A DNA stretch of 64,000 nt from assembly GCA_947259215.1 (NCBI GenBank), contig CAMYLJ010000021.1, forward strand, positions 1-64,000. Direction: 5' to 3'. Positions 33,411-41,029 of this stretch are shown in pieces. Each line of letters begins with the position of its first letter. Positions within the stretch are counted from its first letter, which is position 1. The position numbers and the translations under genes are program-made. The notes beneath the pieces are model-generated. The model was not told the origin of the DNA and ran no database searches. It saw nothing but the letters and a program-made list of their open reading frames with translations. Source of the DNA: an uncultured delta proteobacterium (lineage in GTDB: Bacteria > Myxococcota_A > UBA9160 > JAFDET01).

Positions 33411-36400
33411 CCGGCTCGCGGCACTCCTTCCCGCGCTCGCCTTCGCCGCCCTGCCCTTCACCGCTGCGGCGAAGCCGCCCGTGGTGCTGCTCTACGACGA
33501 CCAGGAGCAGCTCAAGGAGAAGCAGAGCGACACCAACGGCGACGGCAGCTACGACGAGATCGTCCGCTACCAGAACGGCAAGCCCGCCAGCGCCGAGCAG
33601 GACTCGAACCACGACGGCCGCATCGACATCTGGATCGCCTACGGCCCGGACGGCCGGCCCACGCGCCAGGAGGCCGACACCAACGGCGACGGCAAGCGCA
33701 ACCAGTGGATCGAGTTCAGCGGCGCCGACCCCTCAGTGCAGCGCGACGACGCGGACCACGACGGTACGCCGGACAAGGTGCTGCGCTTCGAGAACGGCAA
33801 GCCCGCCGAGCTCGAGGAGGACTCGGACCTCGACGGCCGGCCGGACCGCTGGGTGAAGTACCGGGACGGCGAGATCGCCCTGGTGGAGGAGGCACGCCGG
33901 GGCGGCGGCAAGGTGGACCTGCGAGCCGAGTTCAACCCGGACGGCAGCAAACGCCGCGAGCAGCAGGACACCACCGCCGACGGCAAGCTCGACATCCTGA
34001 TCCTGTACGAGCGGGGTGTGAAGTCCCGCGTCGAAGAGGACACCGACGCCGACGGCACGCCCGAGATCGTCACCTTCTACCAGGACGAACTCATCCTGAG
34101 CCGCGAGGCCGACACCACGGGCGACGACCGCCGCGACACCGTCTCCACCTATCAGAAAGGTCGCGAGCGCAAGCAGGTGCGCGACCAGGACGGCGACGGC
34201 AGGCCCGACTTCATCGCGACCTTCGAGCCCAACGGCGACCGCGAGCGCGAGGAGATCGACGCCCGCGGCACCGGGCGGCTCGACCTGGTGCGCAGCTACG
34301 AGCGCGGGATCCGGGTCCTGGAGGAAGAAGACACGGACGGCGACGGCAAGCCGGACGTGGTGACCCAGTACGACGGCGACACCCCGCTCTCCAGCGGCGC
34401 CGACACCAACCGCGACGGCAAGCAGGACACCTTCATCGAGTACCGGGACGGCAAGAAGAACCAGCAGCGCGAGGACCGGGACGGCGACGGAGAGGTGGAC
34501 GCCGTCTACGCCTTCGACGACGCCGGAAACGTCTCCCGGGAAAGCCTGGACGAGGATGGCGACGGCTTCTTCGAGGTGCAGGCCGAGAGCCGGGACGGCA
34601 AGCTGGTCCAGCGGAGCGTGCTGCCGAAGGACGGCGAGAAGCCGAAGCGCAGGGAGTTCCACGCCGACGGCCGGCTCGTGCGGGTCGAGCTCGACGAGAG
34701 CGGCGACGGCGAGGTGGACCTCTGGAACTTCTACGCGCCGGACGGGAAGCTCGAGAAGCAGGAGCAGGACGCGGACCTGGACGGCCGGGTGGATGCCTGG
34801 GTCACCCTGGACACGAAGAGCGGCAAGGAGACCCGGGTCATCAAGGACACGGACGGTGACGGCGAGCCCGACTCCTGGCGCACCAACGACGCCGAAGGCG
34901 TGCCCCAGCGCCTGGAAGCGGACAAGACACGCGACGGCAAGCCGGACCGCATCGTGCTCTTCGAGGGCGGCAAGCCCGCGCGCTTCGAAGAGGACACTTC
35001 AGGCGACGGCAAGCCGGACCTTCGCGGCGCGCTCGAGGCCGACGGGAGCGTCTCGATCGAGGAGCGCGACACCGACGGCGACGGGACCTTCGACAACCGG
35101 GTCAGCTTCGCCGAGGGCGAGAAGCGGCGCGAAGAGCGCGACACCGACGGCGACGGCAAGTACGACGTGAGTCTCCAGTATCGAGGCGGCCAGCAGGTGC
35201 GTCAGGAGCAGGACGCCGACGGCGACGGGCGCTTCGAGTCGGTGCTGCTCTTCGAGGCGGGCCGCCAGGCCACCCAGGAGCGTGACAGCGACGGCGACGG
35301 CAAGACCGACGTCCGGGTCGAGCTCGACCCCGAGGGCCGACCTGCCCTGGAGCAGGTAGACACGGACCGGGACGGCGGCTTCGACGTGGTCAAGCGCTAC
35401 GAGGCCGGCACCCTCATCCGCGAGGAGAACGACGGCGACAGCGACGGACGCTACGAGCTCGTGACCCTGCACGCCGGCGGCGGCCCTACCCGTTCGGAGC
35501 TCGACGCCGACGGCGACGGCGTGCCGGAGGTGGTGATCGAGTACGCCGACGGCAAGAAGGCGCGCCAGACCGAGGACAAGGACGGCGACGGACGGGTCGA
35601 CGTGGTGACGGAGTTCGGCCCGGACGAGCAGCCGACGCGCCTGCTGGCCGACACGGACGGCGACGGCAGCCGGGAGACCACCACCATCCTGGAGAAGGGC
35701 CAGACGGTCCGCACCGAAAAAGACCTGAACGCCGACGGCCGCCCCGACGTGGTCGCCTACTACGAGAAGGGCGCGATCGTCCGCCAGGAAGAGGACACGG
35801 ACTTCGACGGCACGATCGACAAGCGCAGCGTCGCGGGCAGGGGCGGCAGCCAGGTGCAGGAAGCGGACACCGACGGCAACGGCAAGATCGACACCTGGCT
35901 CAGCGTCGACGCCAAGGGCAACGTCGTGAAGCGCCAGGAGGACACCACCGGGGACGGCAAGCCGAACCGCACCCTGGCCTTGCAGGGAGAGCGGGTGGTG
36001 CGCCTGGAGGAAGACCGCTCCGGCCGCGGCTGCACGGACCTTGTGCAGGCCTACGACCCCGACGGCAACGTGAACGAGGAGCGCAAGGACACCTCCGGCA
36101 ACTGCAAGATCGACGTCTGGACGTTCCTCGAGGGCGGCCGCATCGTGCGCCAGGCCCAGGACACCAGCGGGAACGGCCGGCCGGACGTGCTGACCCAGTT
36201 CGACGGCGAGGGCCGGGCCACCATCCAGGAGGTGGTCGAAGGCAAGGGCAAGCAGCCCAGCAAGCGCCTGTTCCTCACCAGCGACGGCAACGTCTCCGCC
36301 CAGTGCGTGGACTCCACGGGCGACGGGCGCCTCGACGCCCGCTCCGTCGTCCGCGGGGGTGTGGTCCCCGAGGTGCTCTACGACACCACCGGCGACGGCG

Positions 36401-36666
36401 TCGCCGACCTGCGCGAGGTCTACGACGGCAACGACCTGGTTCGGGTGGACGCCGACACCAACGGCGACCGCCGTCCCGACACCGTCCAGTACATGGCGGG
36501 CGGCCAGATGACTCGCCAGGACGAGGACCACGACGGCGACGGCGTCGCCGACGCCCGCTTCGAGGGCGACCAGGCCGCCAGCCTGCCCCCCGGCACGAAG
36601 CTCCCGGGCGCTCGCTTCGGCAAGCTGGAGTGCGGACGCTTCTCGCGCTTCTGGGCGCAGCGCTAG
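33400..36666 (+). CDS. Giant exported protein of ~40 calcium-loop/beta-hairpin repeats
   Basis: About 1088 residues. GTG 33400 (or 33397) overlaps the TonB-like stop; a signal peptide (LAALLPALAFAALPFTAAA) follows. The rest is ~40 tandem units of 23-26 residues with consensus D-T-D-G-D-G-K-x-D, four residues, Y/F-x-x-G, then a charged xxxxEE, for example DTDGDGKYDVSLQYRGGQ and DTDGDGKPDVVTQY. The first half is an EF-hand/thrombospondin-3-like calcium loop; the second resembles the tyrosine-glycine hairpins of MORN/Rhs-type repeats. Two longer spacers interrupt at ~34600-34680 and ~36230-36300. The C-terminus (GAR-FGKLECGRFSRFWAQR) has a Cys. A long, calcium-stiffened solenoid outside the inner membrane is predicted. 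I know similar repeat proteins only as uncharacterised; no function is assigned. Confidence 0.85.
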   Translation: MAASRLAALLPALAFAALPFTAAAKPPVVLLYDDQEQLKEKQSDTNGDGSYDEIVRYQNGKPASAEQDSNHDGRIDIWIAYGPDGRPTRQEADTNGDGKRNQWIEFSGADPSVQRDDADHDGTPDKVLRFENGKPAELEEDSDLDGRPDRWVKYRDGEIALVEEARRGGGKVDLRAEFNPDGSKRREQQDTTADGKLDILILYERGVKSRVEEDTDADGTPEIVTFYQDELILSREADTTGDDRRDTVSTYQKGRERKQVRDQDGDGRPDFIATFEPNGDREREEIDARGTGRLDLVRSYERGIRVLEEEDTDGDGKPDVVTQYDGDTPLSSGADTNRDGKQDTFIEYRDGKKNQQREDRDGDGEVDAVYAFDDAGNVSRESLDEDGDGFFEVQAESRDGKLVQRSVLPKDGEKPKRREFHADGRLVRVELDESGDGEVDLWNFYAPDGKLEKQEQDADLDGRVDAWVTLDTKSGKETRVIKDTDGDGEPDSWRTNDAEGVPQRLEADKTRDGKPDRIVLFEGGKPARFEEDTSGDGKPDLRGALEADGSVSIEERDTDGDGTFDNRVSFAEGEKRREERDTDGDGKYDVSLQYRGGQQVRQEQDADGDGRFESVLLFEAGRQATQERDSDGDGKTDVRVELDPEGRPALEQVDTDRDGGFDVVKRYEAGTLIREENDGDSDGRYELVTLHAGGGPTRSELDADGDGVPEVVIEYADGKKARQTEDKDGDGRVDVVTEFGPDEQPTRLLADTDGDGSRETTTILEKGQTVRTEKDLNADGRPDVVAYYEKGAIVRQEEDTDFDGTIDKRSVAGRGGSQVQEADTDGNGKIDTWLSVDAKGNVVKRQEDTTGDGKPNRTLALQGERVVRLEEDRSGRGCTDLVQAYDPDGNVNEERKDTSGNCKIDVWTFLEGGRIVRQAQDTSGNGRPDVLTQFDGEGRATIQEVVEGKGKQPSKRLFLTSDGNVSAQCVDSTGDGRLDARSVVRGGVVPEVLYDTTGDGVADLREVYDGNDLVRVDADTNGDRRPDTVQYMAGGQMTRQDEDHDGDGVADARFEGDQAASLPPGTKLPGARFGKLECGRFSRFWAQR

Positions 36667-36673
36667 CGCGCAT

Positions 36674-36715
36674 CGGGCGTTGCGGGCCGTGGGCAACCCG
36701 TCCCGGCAACGCCCG
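36674..36715 (+). terminator. Stem-loop after the repeat-protein gene
   Basis: CGGGCGTTGC (36674-36683) pairs perfectly with GCAACGCCCG (36706-36715) across a 22-base loop, eight bases after the stop. No T-run follows, so it may protect the 3' end or act with Rho rather than as an intrinsic terminator. Confidence 0.5.
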
Positions 36716-36834
36716 CGAAGCGTCTCGCCAAGGGGGGGCCACTAGTCCATACTGAGCGGCCCCCGCGGAGGGAACGCGGGGGGGAGATCTCCTGTGTCAG
36801 CTCCCCGACACCTCGCATTTCCGGTCGTCACGCG

Positions 36835-38673
36835 ATGAGCCCGCTGGAGCTCGGAGGCGTGGGCCTCTGGCAGCTCCTCAGCGCGGGTGTCGTGGGCCTC
36901 TGGCTGGGCGGCGTGCTGGCGCTGACCCGGCTGCCGAGAACGGCTCTCTCTGGCGCCATCTGGGGGCTCGTGGTGTGCGCTGCCCTCTGGTCGCTGGGCG
37001 ATCTCATCACCGGCCTGGCGCAGGATCTCCTCTGGGAGCAGATCGGTCTGAGCCTCCTCTACTCGGGGGCGATCTTCCTGCCGTCCTTCTGGTGGATCCT
37101 GGCACTGCGCTGGGCCGAGGATCGCGGCGTGGCTCCGCCGCTGGACACCCGCCTCTGGAGCCGCGTGCCGCTCCTCTTCGCCGGCGTGATGTGGCTCATC
37201 ATGCTCACGAACCCCTGGCACGGTCAGTTCGGGGTCCCCATCGTCGGCGGGCGCAACCTCTACGGCCCGCTGTGGTGGGTGATGGCGCTTCCGAACTATC
37301 TGCTGATCTTCGGCGCGATCGCCGTGGAGCTGCGGGTGCTGCGGCGCATCGAGGCGCGGGCGATCCGAAGACAGGGAGCTTTCGGGATCGCCGCCGGCGG
37401 CGTGGTCCTGCTGGCCAACCTGGCCTACGTGTCGGGCGCGGGCTCCCACGCGAACACCACGCTTCCGGTGCTGACCGCCGCCGCGGTGATCCTGGTGATC
37501 GGCATGGTGCGAGAGGGGCTCTACGGCGTCCTGCCGGTGGCCCTGCCGGTGATCGCCTCCAGCGACCCGGACGGGCTCCTGGTGGTGCGGCCCGACGGAC
37601 GCCTGGTGCACGCCAATCCGCGCGCGCGGGAGCTGCTGGGAACGCTCGAGGTCGCCACCGGCACGCGCATTCCCGACTCCCTGGCGCCCCGGCTGATCGA
37701 GCCGGACGGCACGCGGGTAGATCGCTCCGCCCCGGACTGGGAGGAGCGCTGGTGGCAGGGCGTGCTCGGGTGCGGCGGCATCCTCTATCGCTACGAACGC
37801 GGCGACGCCACGCCCTGGCTGCGCATGAGCGCCCAGCCCGTACGCGGGCGGCGCGACCGGCTCATCGCCCACTGCCTGCGCGCCCACGACGCGACCGACG
37901 AACAGCGCGCCGAGGTCGAGCTGCACCGGGCGCGTCGGCTCGAGAGCGTCGCCCAGCTCTCCCGCGGCGTGGCCCACGACTTCCAGAACCTGCTGACGGT
38001 GGCGCGGGGCAACGCCGAGCTGCTGCTCGACCGCATGCCGGGCACACCGGAGGTCCAGCGCAAGCTCCACAAGATCCTGCGTTCCTGCGAGCAGGCCGGC
38101 GAGCTTGCGGATCAGCTCCAGCTCTACGCCGGAGCCGTGTCTCCCACGCGGCGTCCCGTGGACCTCTCGGAGCTGGCTCGCGACACCTACGAGATGCTCG
38201 ATGCCGACGTCCTCTCCGCCCCGATCGACCGCAGCATCGACGTGGAGCTCGACCACACCGCCGACCCCCTGCTGATCGAAGCCGATCCAACCCAGCTTCG
38301 GCAGCTGCTGCTGAACCTGTTCGTGAACGCCCGCGACGCTCTCCACGAGCGCGGCGGCGAGATCCACGTCTGCACGGGCCGCGCCACCCTCGACCCGGCG
38401 CTCGCCCGGCACCTCGTGCTCGGGCGCGACCGCCCGTCGGCCGCCTACGCCTACCTGACCGTCTCGGACACCGGCACCGGCATGGACCCACAGACCCAGG
38501 AGCGCATCTTCGAGCCCTTCTTCAGCACCAAGGGAAAGCAGCGCGGAATCGGGCTCTCCACGGTGTTCGGGATCGCGCGCTCCCACGGCGCCCTGATCGA
38601 GCTCGAGAGCGAGCTCGGCCGGGGCACGGTCTTCACGGTCTACTTCCCGATCGCGGACGACGCCACGGACTGA
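36835..38673 (+). CDS. Membrane sensor histidine kinase
   Basis: A 612-residue kinase. Residues ~1-240 contain about seven membrane helices (7TM-type N-terminal sensor), ~245-360 a PAS-like domain (SSDPDGLLVVRPDGRLVHAN), then the phospho-acceptor box SRGVAHDFQNLLTVARGN with His381 and the ATPase core: N box QLLLNLFVNARDAL, G1 SDTGTGMDPQTQERIFEPFF, G2 KQRGIGLSTVFGI. The HDFQN box places it with NtrB/HWE-like two-component kinases that often pair with sigma-54 activators; indeed such a gene follows 216 bases downstream. What it senses is unknown. It lies downstream of the repeat-protein gene, separated by a stem-loop. Confidence 0.92.
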   Translation: MSPLELGGVGLWQLLSAGVVGLWLGGVLALTRLPRTALSGAIWGLVVCAALWSLGDLITGLAQDLLWEQIGLSLLYSGAIFLPSFWWILALRWAEDRGVAPPLDTRLWSRVPLLFAGVMWLIMLTNPWHGQFGVPIVGGRNLYGPLWWVMALPNYLLIFGAIAVELRVLRRIEARAIRRQGAFGIAAGGVVLLANLAYVSGAGSHANTTLPVLTAAAVILVIGMVREGLYGVLPVALPVIASSDPDGLLVVRPDGRLVHANPRARELLGTLEVATGTRIPDSLAPRLIEPDGTRVDRSAPDWEERWWQGVLGCGGILYRYERGDATPWLRMSAQPVRGRRDRLIAHCLRAHDATDEQRAEVELHRARRLESVAQLSRGVAHDFQNLLTVARGNAELLLDRMPGTPEVQRKLHKILRSCEQAGELADQLQLYAGAVSPTRRPVDLSELARDTYEMLDADVLSAPIDRSIDVELDHTADPLLIEADPTQLRQLLLNLFVNARDALHERGGEIHVCTGRATLDPALARHLVLGRDRPSAAYAYLTVSDTGTGMDPQTQERIFEPFFSTKGKQRGIGLSTVFGIARSHGALIELESELGRGTVFTVYFPIADDATD

Positions 38674-38715
38674 GCCGCGTCGCGCGCGGCGCCCGCGTTT
38701 CGCGGGCCCAGCCGC

Positions 38716-38744
38716 GTGACCGTCGCTTCGCGTCACTGCGTGAC
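38716..38744 (+). promoter_or_regulatory. Candidate enhancer site (three GTGAC half-sites)
   Basis: GCGTGACCG at 38714-38722 and again at 38738-38746 flank GTCAC at 38732-38736, so GTCAC-TGC-GTGAC (38732-38744) is a perfect palindrome and the outer site pairs with it in inverse order. It lies ~100 bases before the -24/-12 element, the normal distance for binding of a sigma-54 activator. Autoregulation by the following gene is inferred. Confidence 0.4.
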
Positions 38745-38839
38745 CGCCCGTTGGCGCTCGCGACGCCGGATCGCGTCGGTTCCCGGCAGATGCCGTCGGA
38801 CTTCGACTGCGGGTGCGGACGCGGGAAGCGGCGGACGCG

Positions 38840-38855
38840 CGGCACATCGCTTGCA
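38840..38855 (+). promoter_or_regulatory. Sigma-54 (-24/-12) promoter candidate
   Basis: CGGCACATCGCTTGCA: GG at 38841-38842 and GC at 38853-38854 are separated by exactly 10 bases, and both GGCAC and TTGCA match the consensus fully. Transcription would start near 38866, giving a ~24-base leader with GGAGGAA before ATG 38890. Because it precedes a sigma-54 activator gene, self-control is likely. Confidence 0.6.
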
Positions 38856-38889
38856 GCTTCCCTTCGGCCCGACCGCCGGAGGAACCCTG

Positions 38890-40239
38890 ATGCGTATCCG
38901 CTCGATCTTGTGGATCGGCCGTGGCGACGAGCTCGGCTGCGGCGTCGTCGCCGACGCTCCCAGCCTGGACGTGGCCTGGGCCGCGGACCTGGAAGACGCC
39001 CTGGCGCTGCCGCTGGGAAGCTTCGAGGGCGCGGTCGTCGACGCGCGCGACGCCGCAGGAGCCGCGGCGGACCTGCGCCGCCTACGGCGGCTGCGTGGCG
39101 CCCCGAGCGTGCTGGTGCGGATCGACGCCCACGAAGCGCCGAGCGTCCCTGTCCTGATGGCCGCGGGCGCGGCGGACGTGGTGCTGCGCAGCGGCGACGG
39201 CGGAGGCAGCGAGGAGCTGGTGGAGCGGATCGCGAAGCTGCCCTCATCGCTGGGAGCGCCGCCCGCAGCGGGCTCGGGGCGCCAGGCGGCGCCCCACCTG
39301 CGCGGCGTGGTGGGGGAGAGCGCGGCCCTGCGGGCCGCCTTCGAGCTGGCGGAGCGGGCGGCCTCGTCCCAGGCCACGGTGCTCGTGGCCGGCGAGACGG
39401 GCACCGGCAAGGAGCTCCTGGCCCGCGCCATCCACGCCGGCGGACCGCGCGCCAGCAAGCCCTTCCTGGCCGTGAACTGCGCCGCTTTCACCGAGACGCT
39501 GCTCGAGAGCGAGCTCTTCGGCCACGTGCGCGGGGCGTTCACCGGGGCGGACAAGGAGAAGCGCGGCCTGTTCGAGGGCGCCGACGGCGGCACCCTCTTC
39601 CTGGACGAGATCGGCGAGACCGCGCCCGGCTTCCAGGCGAAGCTGCTGCGCGTGCTCCAGGAACGCGAGGTGCGCCCGGTCGGCGGCGCGCGCACGCGGA
39701 GCGTGGACGTGCGGGTCGTCGCCGCCACCAATCGCGAGCTCCCGCACGAGGTCGAGTGCGGGCGCTTCCGGGAGGACCTCTACTACCGGCTCGCCGTCTT
39801 CCCGATCCAGGTGCCGCCGTTGCGGGAGCGGCCCGAGGACGTGTTGCCGCTGGCACGCCACTTCCTGGCGCGCCACGGGCGCCGCGACGGCAAGCGCGGC
39901 CTGCGCCTGTCGCGCGACGCGGGCCACCTGCTCCAGGCCTATCCCTGGCCCGGCAATGTGCGCCAGCTCGACAACGAGATGCAGCGGGTCGTGGCCCTCT
40001 CGGAGCCCGGCGCGGCCGTGACACCGGCCCTGCTGTCGCCGCCGATCCTGGGCATCGCCGAGCCCGTGACAGCGGTCGGTGAGGGCGAGACCCTGCGCGC
40101 CACCCTGGACCGGGTCGAGGCCTGGCTGCTGCGCCGCGCCCTCGACGCCCACGACGGCCGCCGCGCCGCCACCGCCCGCCGCCTGGGGCTCACGCGCGAG
40201 GGCCTCTACAAGAAGATGAAGCGGCTGGGCATCGAATGA
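38890..40239 (+). CDS. Sigma-54-dependent transcriptional activator with degenerate receiver
   Basis: A 449-residue enhancer-binding protein. Residues ~1-115 have receiver-like alternation and an Asp at 51 (GAVVDARDA), but lack the acidic pair near the N-terminus and the conserved Lys, so phosphorylation is doubtful. Residues ~137-375 are the AAA+ domain: Walker A GETGTGKE (168-175), the sigma-54 contact loop GAFTGA (215-220), Walker [12 protein letters not shown], and arginine-finger region [14 protein letters not shown]. The C-terminus is a Fis-type helix-turn-helix ([18 protein letters not shown]). ATG 38890 has GGAGGAA 5 bases before it. It follows a sensor kinase gene and a near-perfect -24/-12 promoter. 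Its targets may include the upstream envelope genes, but no other clear sigma-54 site was found there. Confidence 0.93.
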   Translation: MRIRSILWIGRGDELGCGVVADAPSLDVAWAADLEDALALPLGSFEGAVVDARDAAGAAADLRRLRRLRGAPSVLVRIDAHEAPSVPVLMAAGAADVVLRSGDGGGSEELVERIAKLPSSLGAPPAAGSGRQAAPHLRGVVGESAALRAAFELAERAASSQATVLVAGETGTGKELLARAIHAGGPRASKPFLAVNCAAFTETLLESELFGHVRGAFTGADKEKRGLFEGADGGTLFLDEIGETAPGFQAKLLRVLQEREVRPVGGARTRSVDVRVVAATNRELPHEVECGRFREDLYYRLAVFPIQVPPLRERPEDVLPLARHFLARHGRRDGKRGLRLSRDAGHLLQAYPWPGNVRQLDNEMQRVVALSEPGAAVTPALLSPPILGIAEPVTAVGEGETLRATLDRVEAWLLRRALDAHDGRRAATARRLGLTREGLYKKMKRLGIE

Positions 40240-40289
40240 GGCCTGCCGGGCGGGTTGCGGGAATCCCTCACGAGAGACAGACTATACGC

Positions 40290-40508
40290 ATGAAACGTAC
40301 GAATCTTGTGCTTGATGAGGAACTTCTCGAGGAGGCCACCCGCCTCTCCGGTGAGAAGACCTACTCGGCCGCCGTGATGCGCGCGCTCGAGGACTTCGTA
40401 CGCCGGGCCAAGGCGCGGCAGATCCTCGAGCTCCGAGGGTCCGGCCTGTGGGAGGGAGATCTCCGCGAGATGCGTGGAGACAGACGCCGCAAGAAGAAGG
40501 CGTCGTGA
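40290..40508 (+). CDS. vapB: Antitoxin of a VapBC module
   Basis: A 72-residue protein: KRTNLVLDEELLEEATRLSG is a ribbon-helix-helix-type DNA-binding start and the helix ALEDFVRRAKARQILELRG plus GSGLWEGDLREMR matches the toxin-clamping tail of VapB (DUF2191) antitoxins. ATG 40290. The stop overlaps the toxin start (GTGA, 40505-40508). The RHH dimer probably represses its own promoter. Confidence 0.9.
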   Translation: MKRTNLVLDEELLEEATRLSGEKTYSAAVMRALEDFVRRAKARQILELRGSGLWEGDLREMRGDRRRKKKAS

Positions 40509-40894
40509 TCCTGGTCGACACCTCCGTCTGGATCGAGGTCTTCAGGGCCCGTCGGCCCTTCGATCTGGAGGCGGCCGTGGACCTCGACGATGTCGTGACC
40601 TGCCTCCCGATCGTGCAGGAGATTCTCCAGGGCTTCCGGGAGGAGGGCGCGTACCGAAGGGCCCGCGACGCCATGCTCTCGTTCCCGATCGTCGAGTCAC
40701 CCCTTGGGAGCGACATCTTCCTGGACGCAGTGGGTCTCTACCGGGCCGCCCGCCGAGGCGGGAGAGCGGTCCGGTCTGCCGTGGATTGCCTCATCGCCGC
40801 CTGCGCGATACGCCACGACCTCGAAGTGCTGCATCGAGACCGGGACTTCGCGGAGATCGCACGAGTCTCGGCGCTCCGCCAACGGACTCCATGA
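40505..40894 (+). CDS. vapC: VapC-type PIN-domain ribonuclease toxin
   Basis: A 129-residue PIN domain. All acidic metal ligands are visible: Asp5 in ILVDTSVWIE, Glu39 in IVQEILQGF, Asp94 in SAVDCLIAACA, and Asp112/114 in LHRDRDFAEIA. Such enzymes cut tRNA or rRNA when freed from VapB. GTG 40505 overlaps the antitoxin stop by four bases. The module stands between a sigma-54 activator and a PQQ dehydrogenase with no other mobile-element mark. Confidence 0.93.
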   Translation: MILVDTSVWIEVFRARRPFDLEAAVDLDDVVTCLPIVQEILQGFREEGAYRRARDAMLSFPIVESPLGSDIFLDAVGLYRAARRGGRAVRSAVDCLIAACAIRHDLEVLHRDRDFAEIARVSALRQRTP

Positions 40895-41029
40895 TGCCTC
40901 GCGGAGACGGAGGCGGCCTGCGTCCAGCCCTCTGAGCGACCCGGCGTTCCGTTCCCTCGCGATCGCCGCCGTGGAGTACCCTGGATGCTCACGCGGCTCG
41001 ATGCCACTCGGCCGCTAGGAGACGGCTCG

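Noticed and set aside
33400-36666. Dense short periodic repeats that could suggest a CRISPR array or minisatellite
   Set aside because: The period is 69-78 bases with no identical repeat units or unique spacers, and it follows an uninterrupted reading frame with a clear amino-acid consensus.
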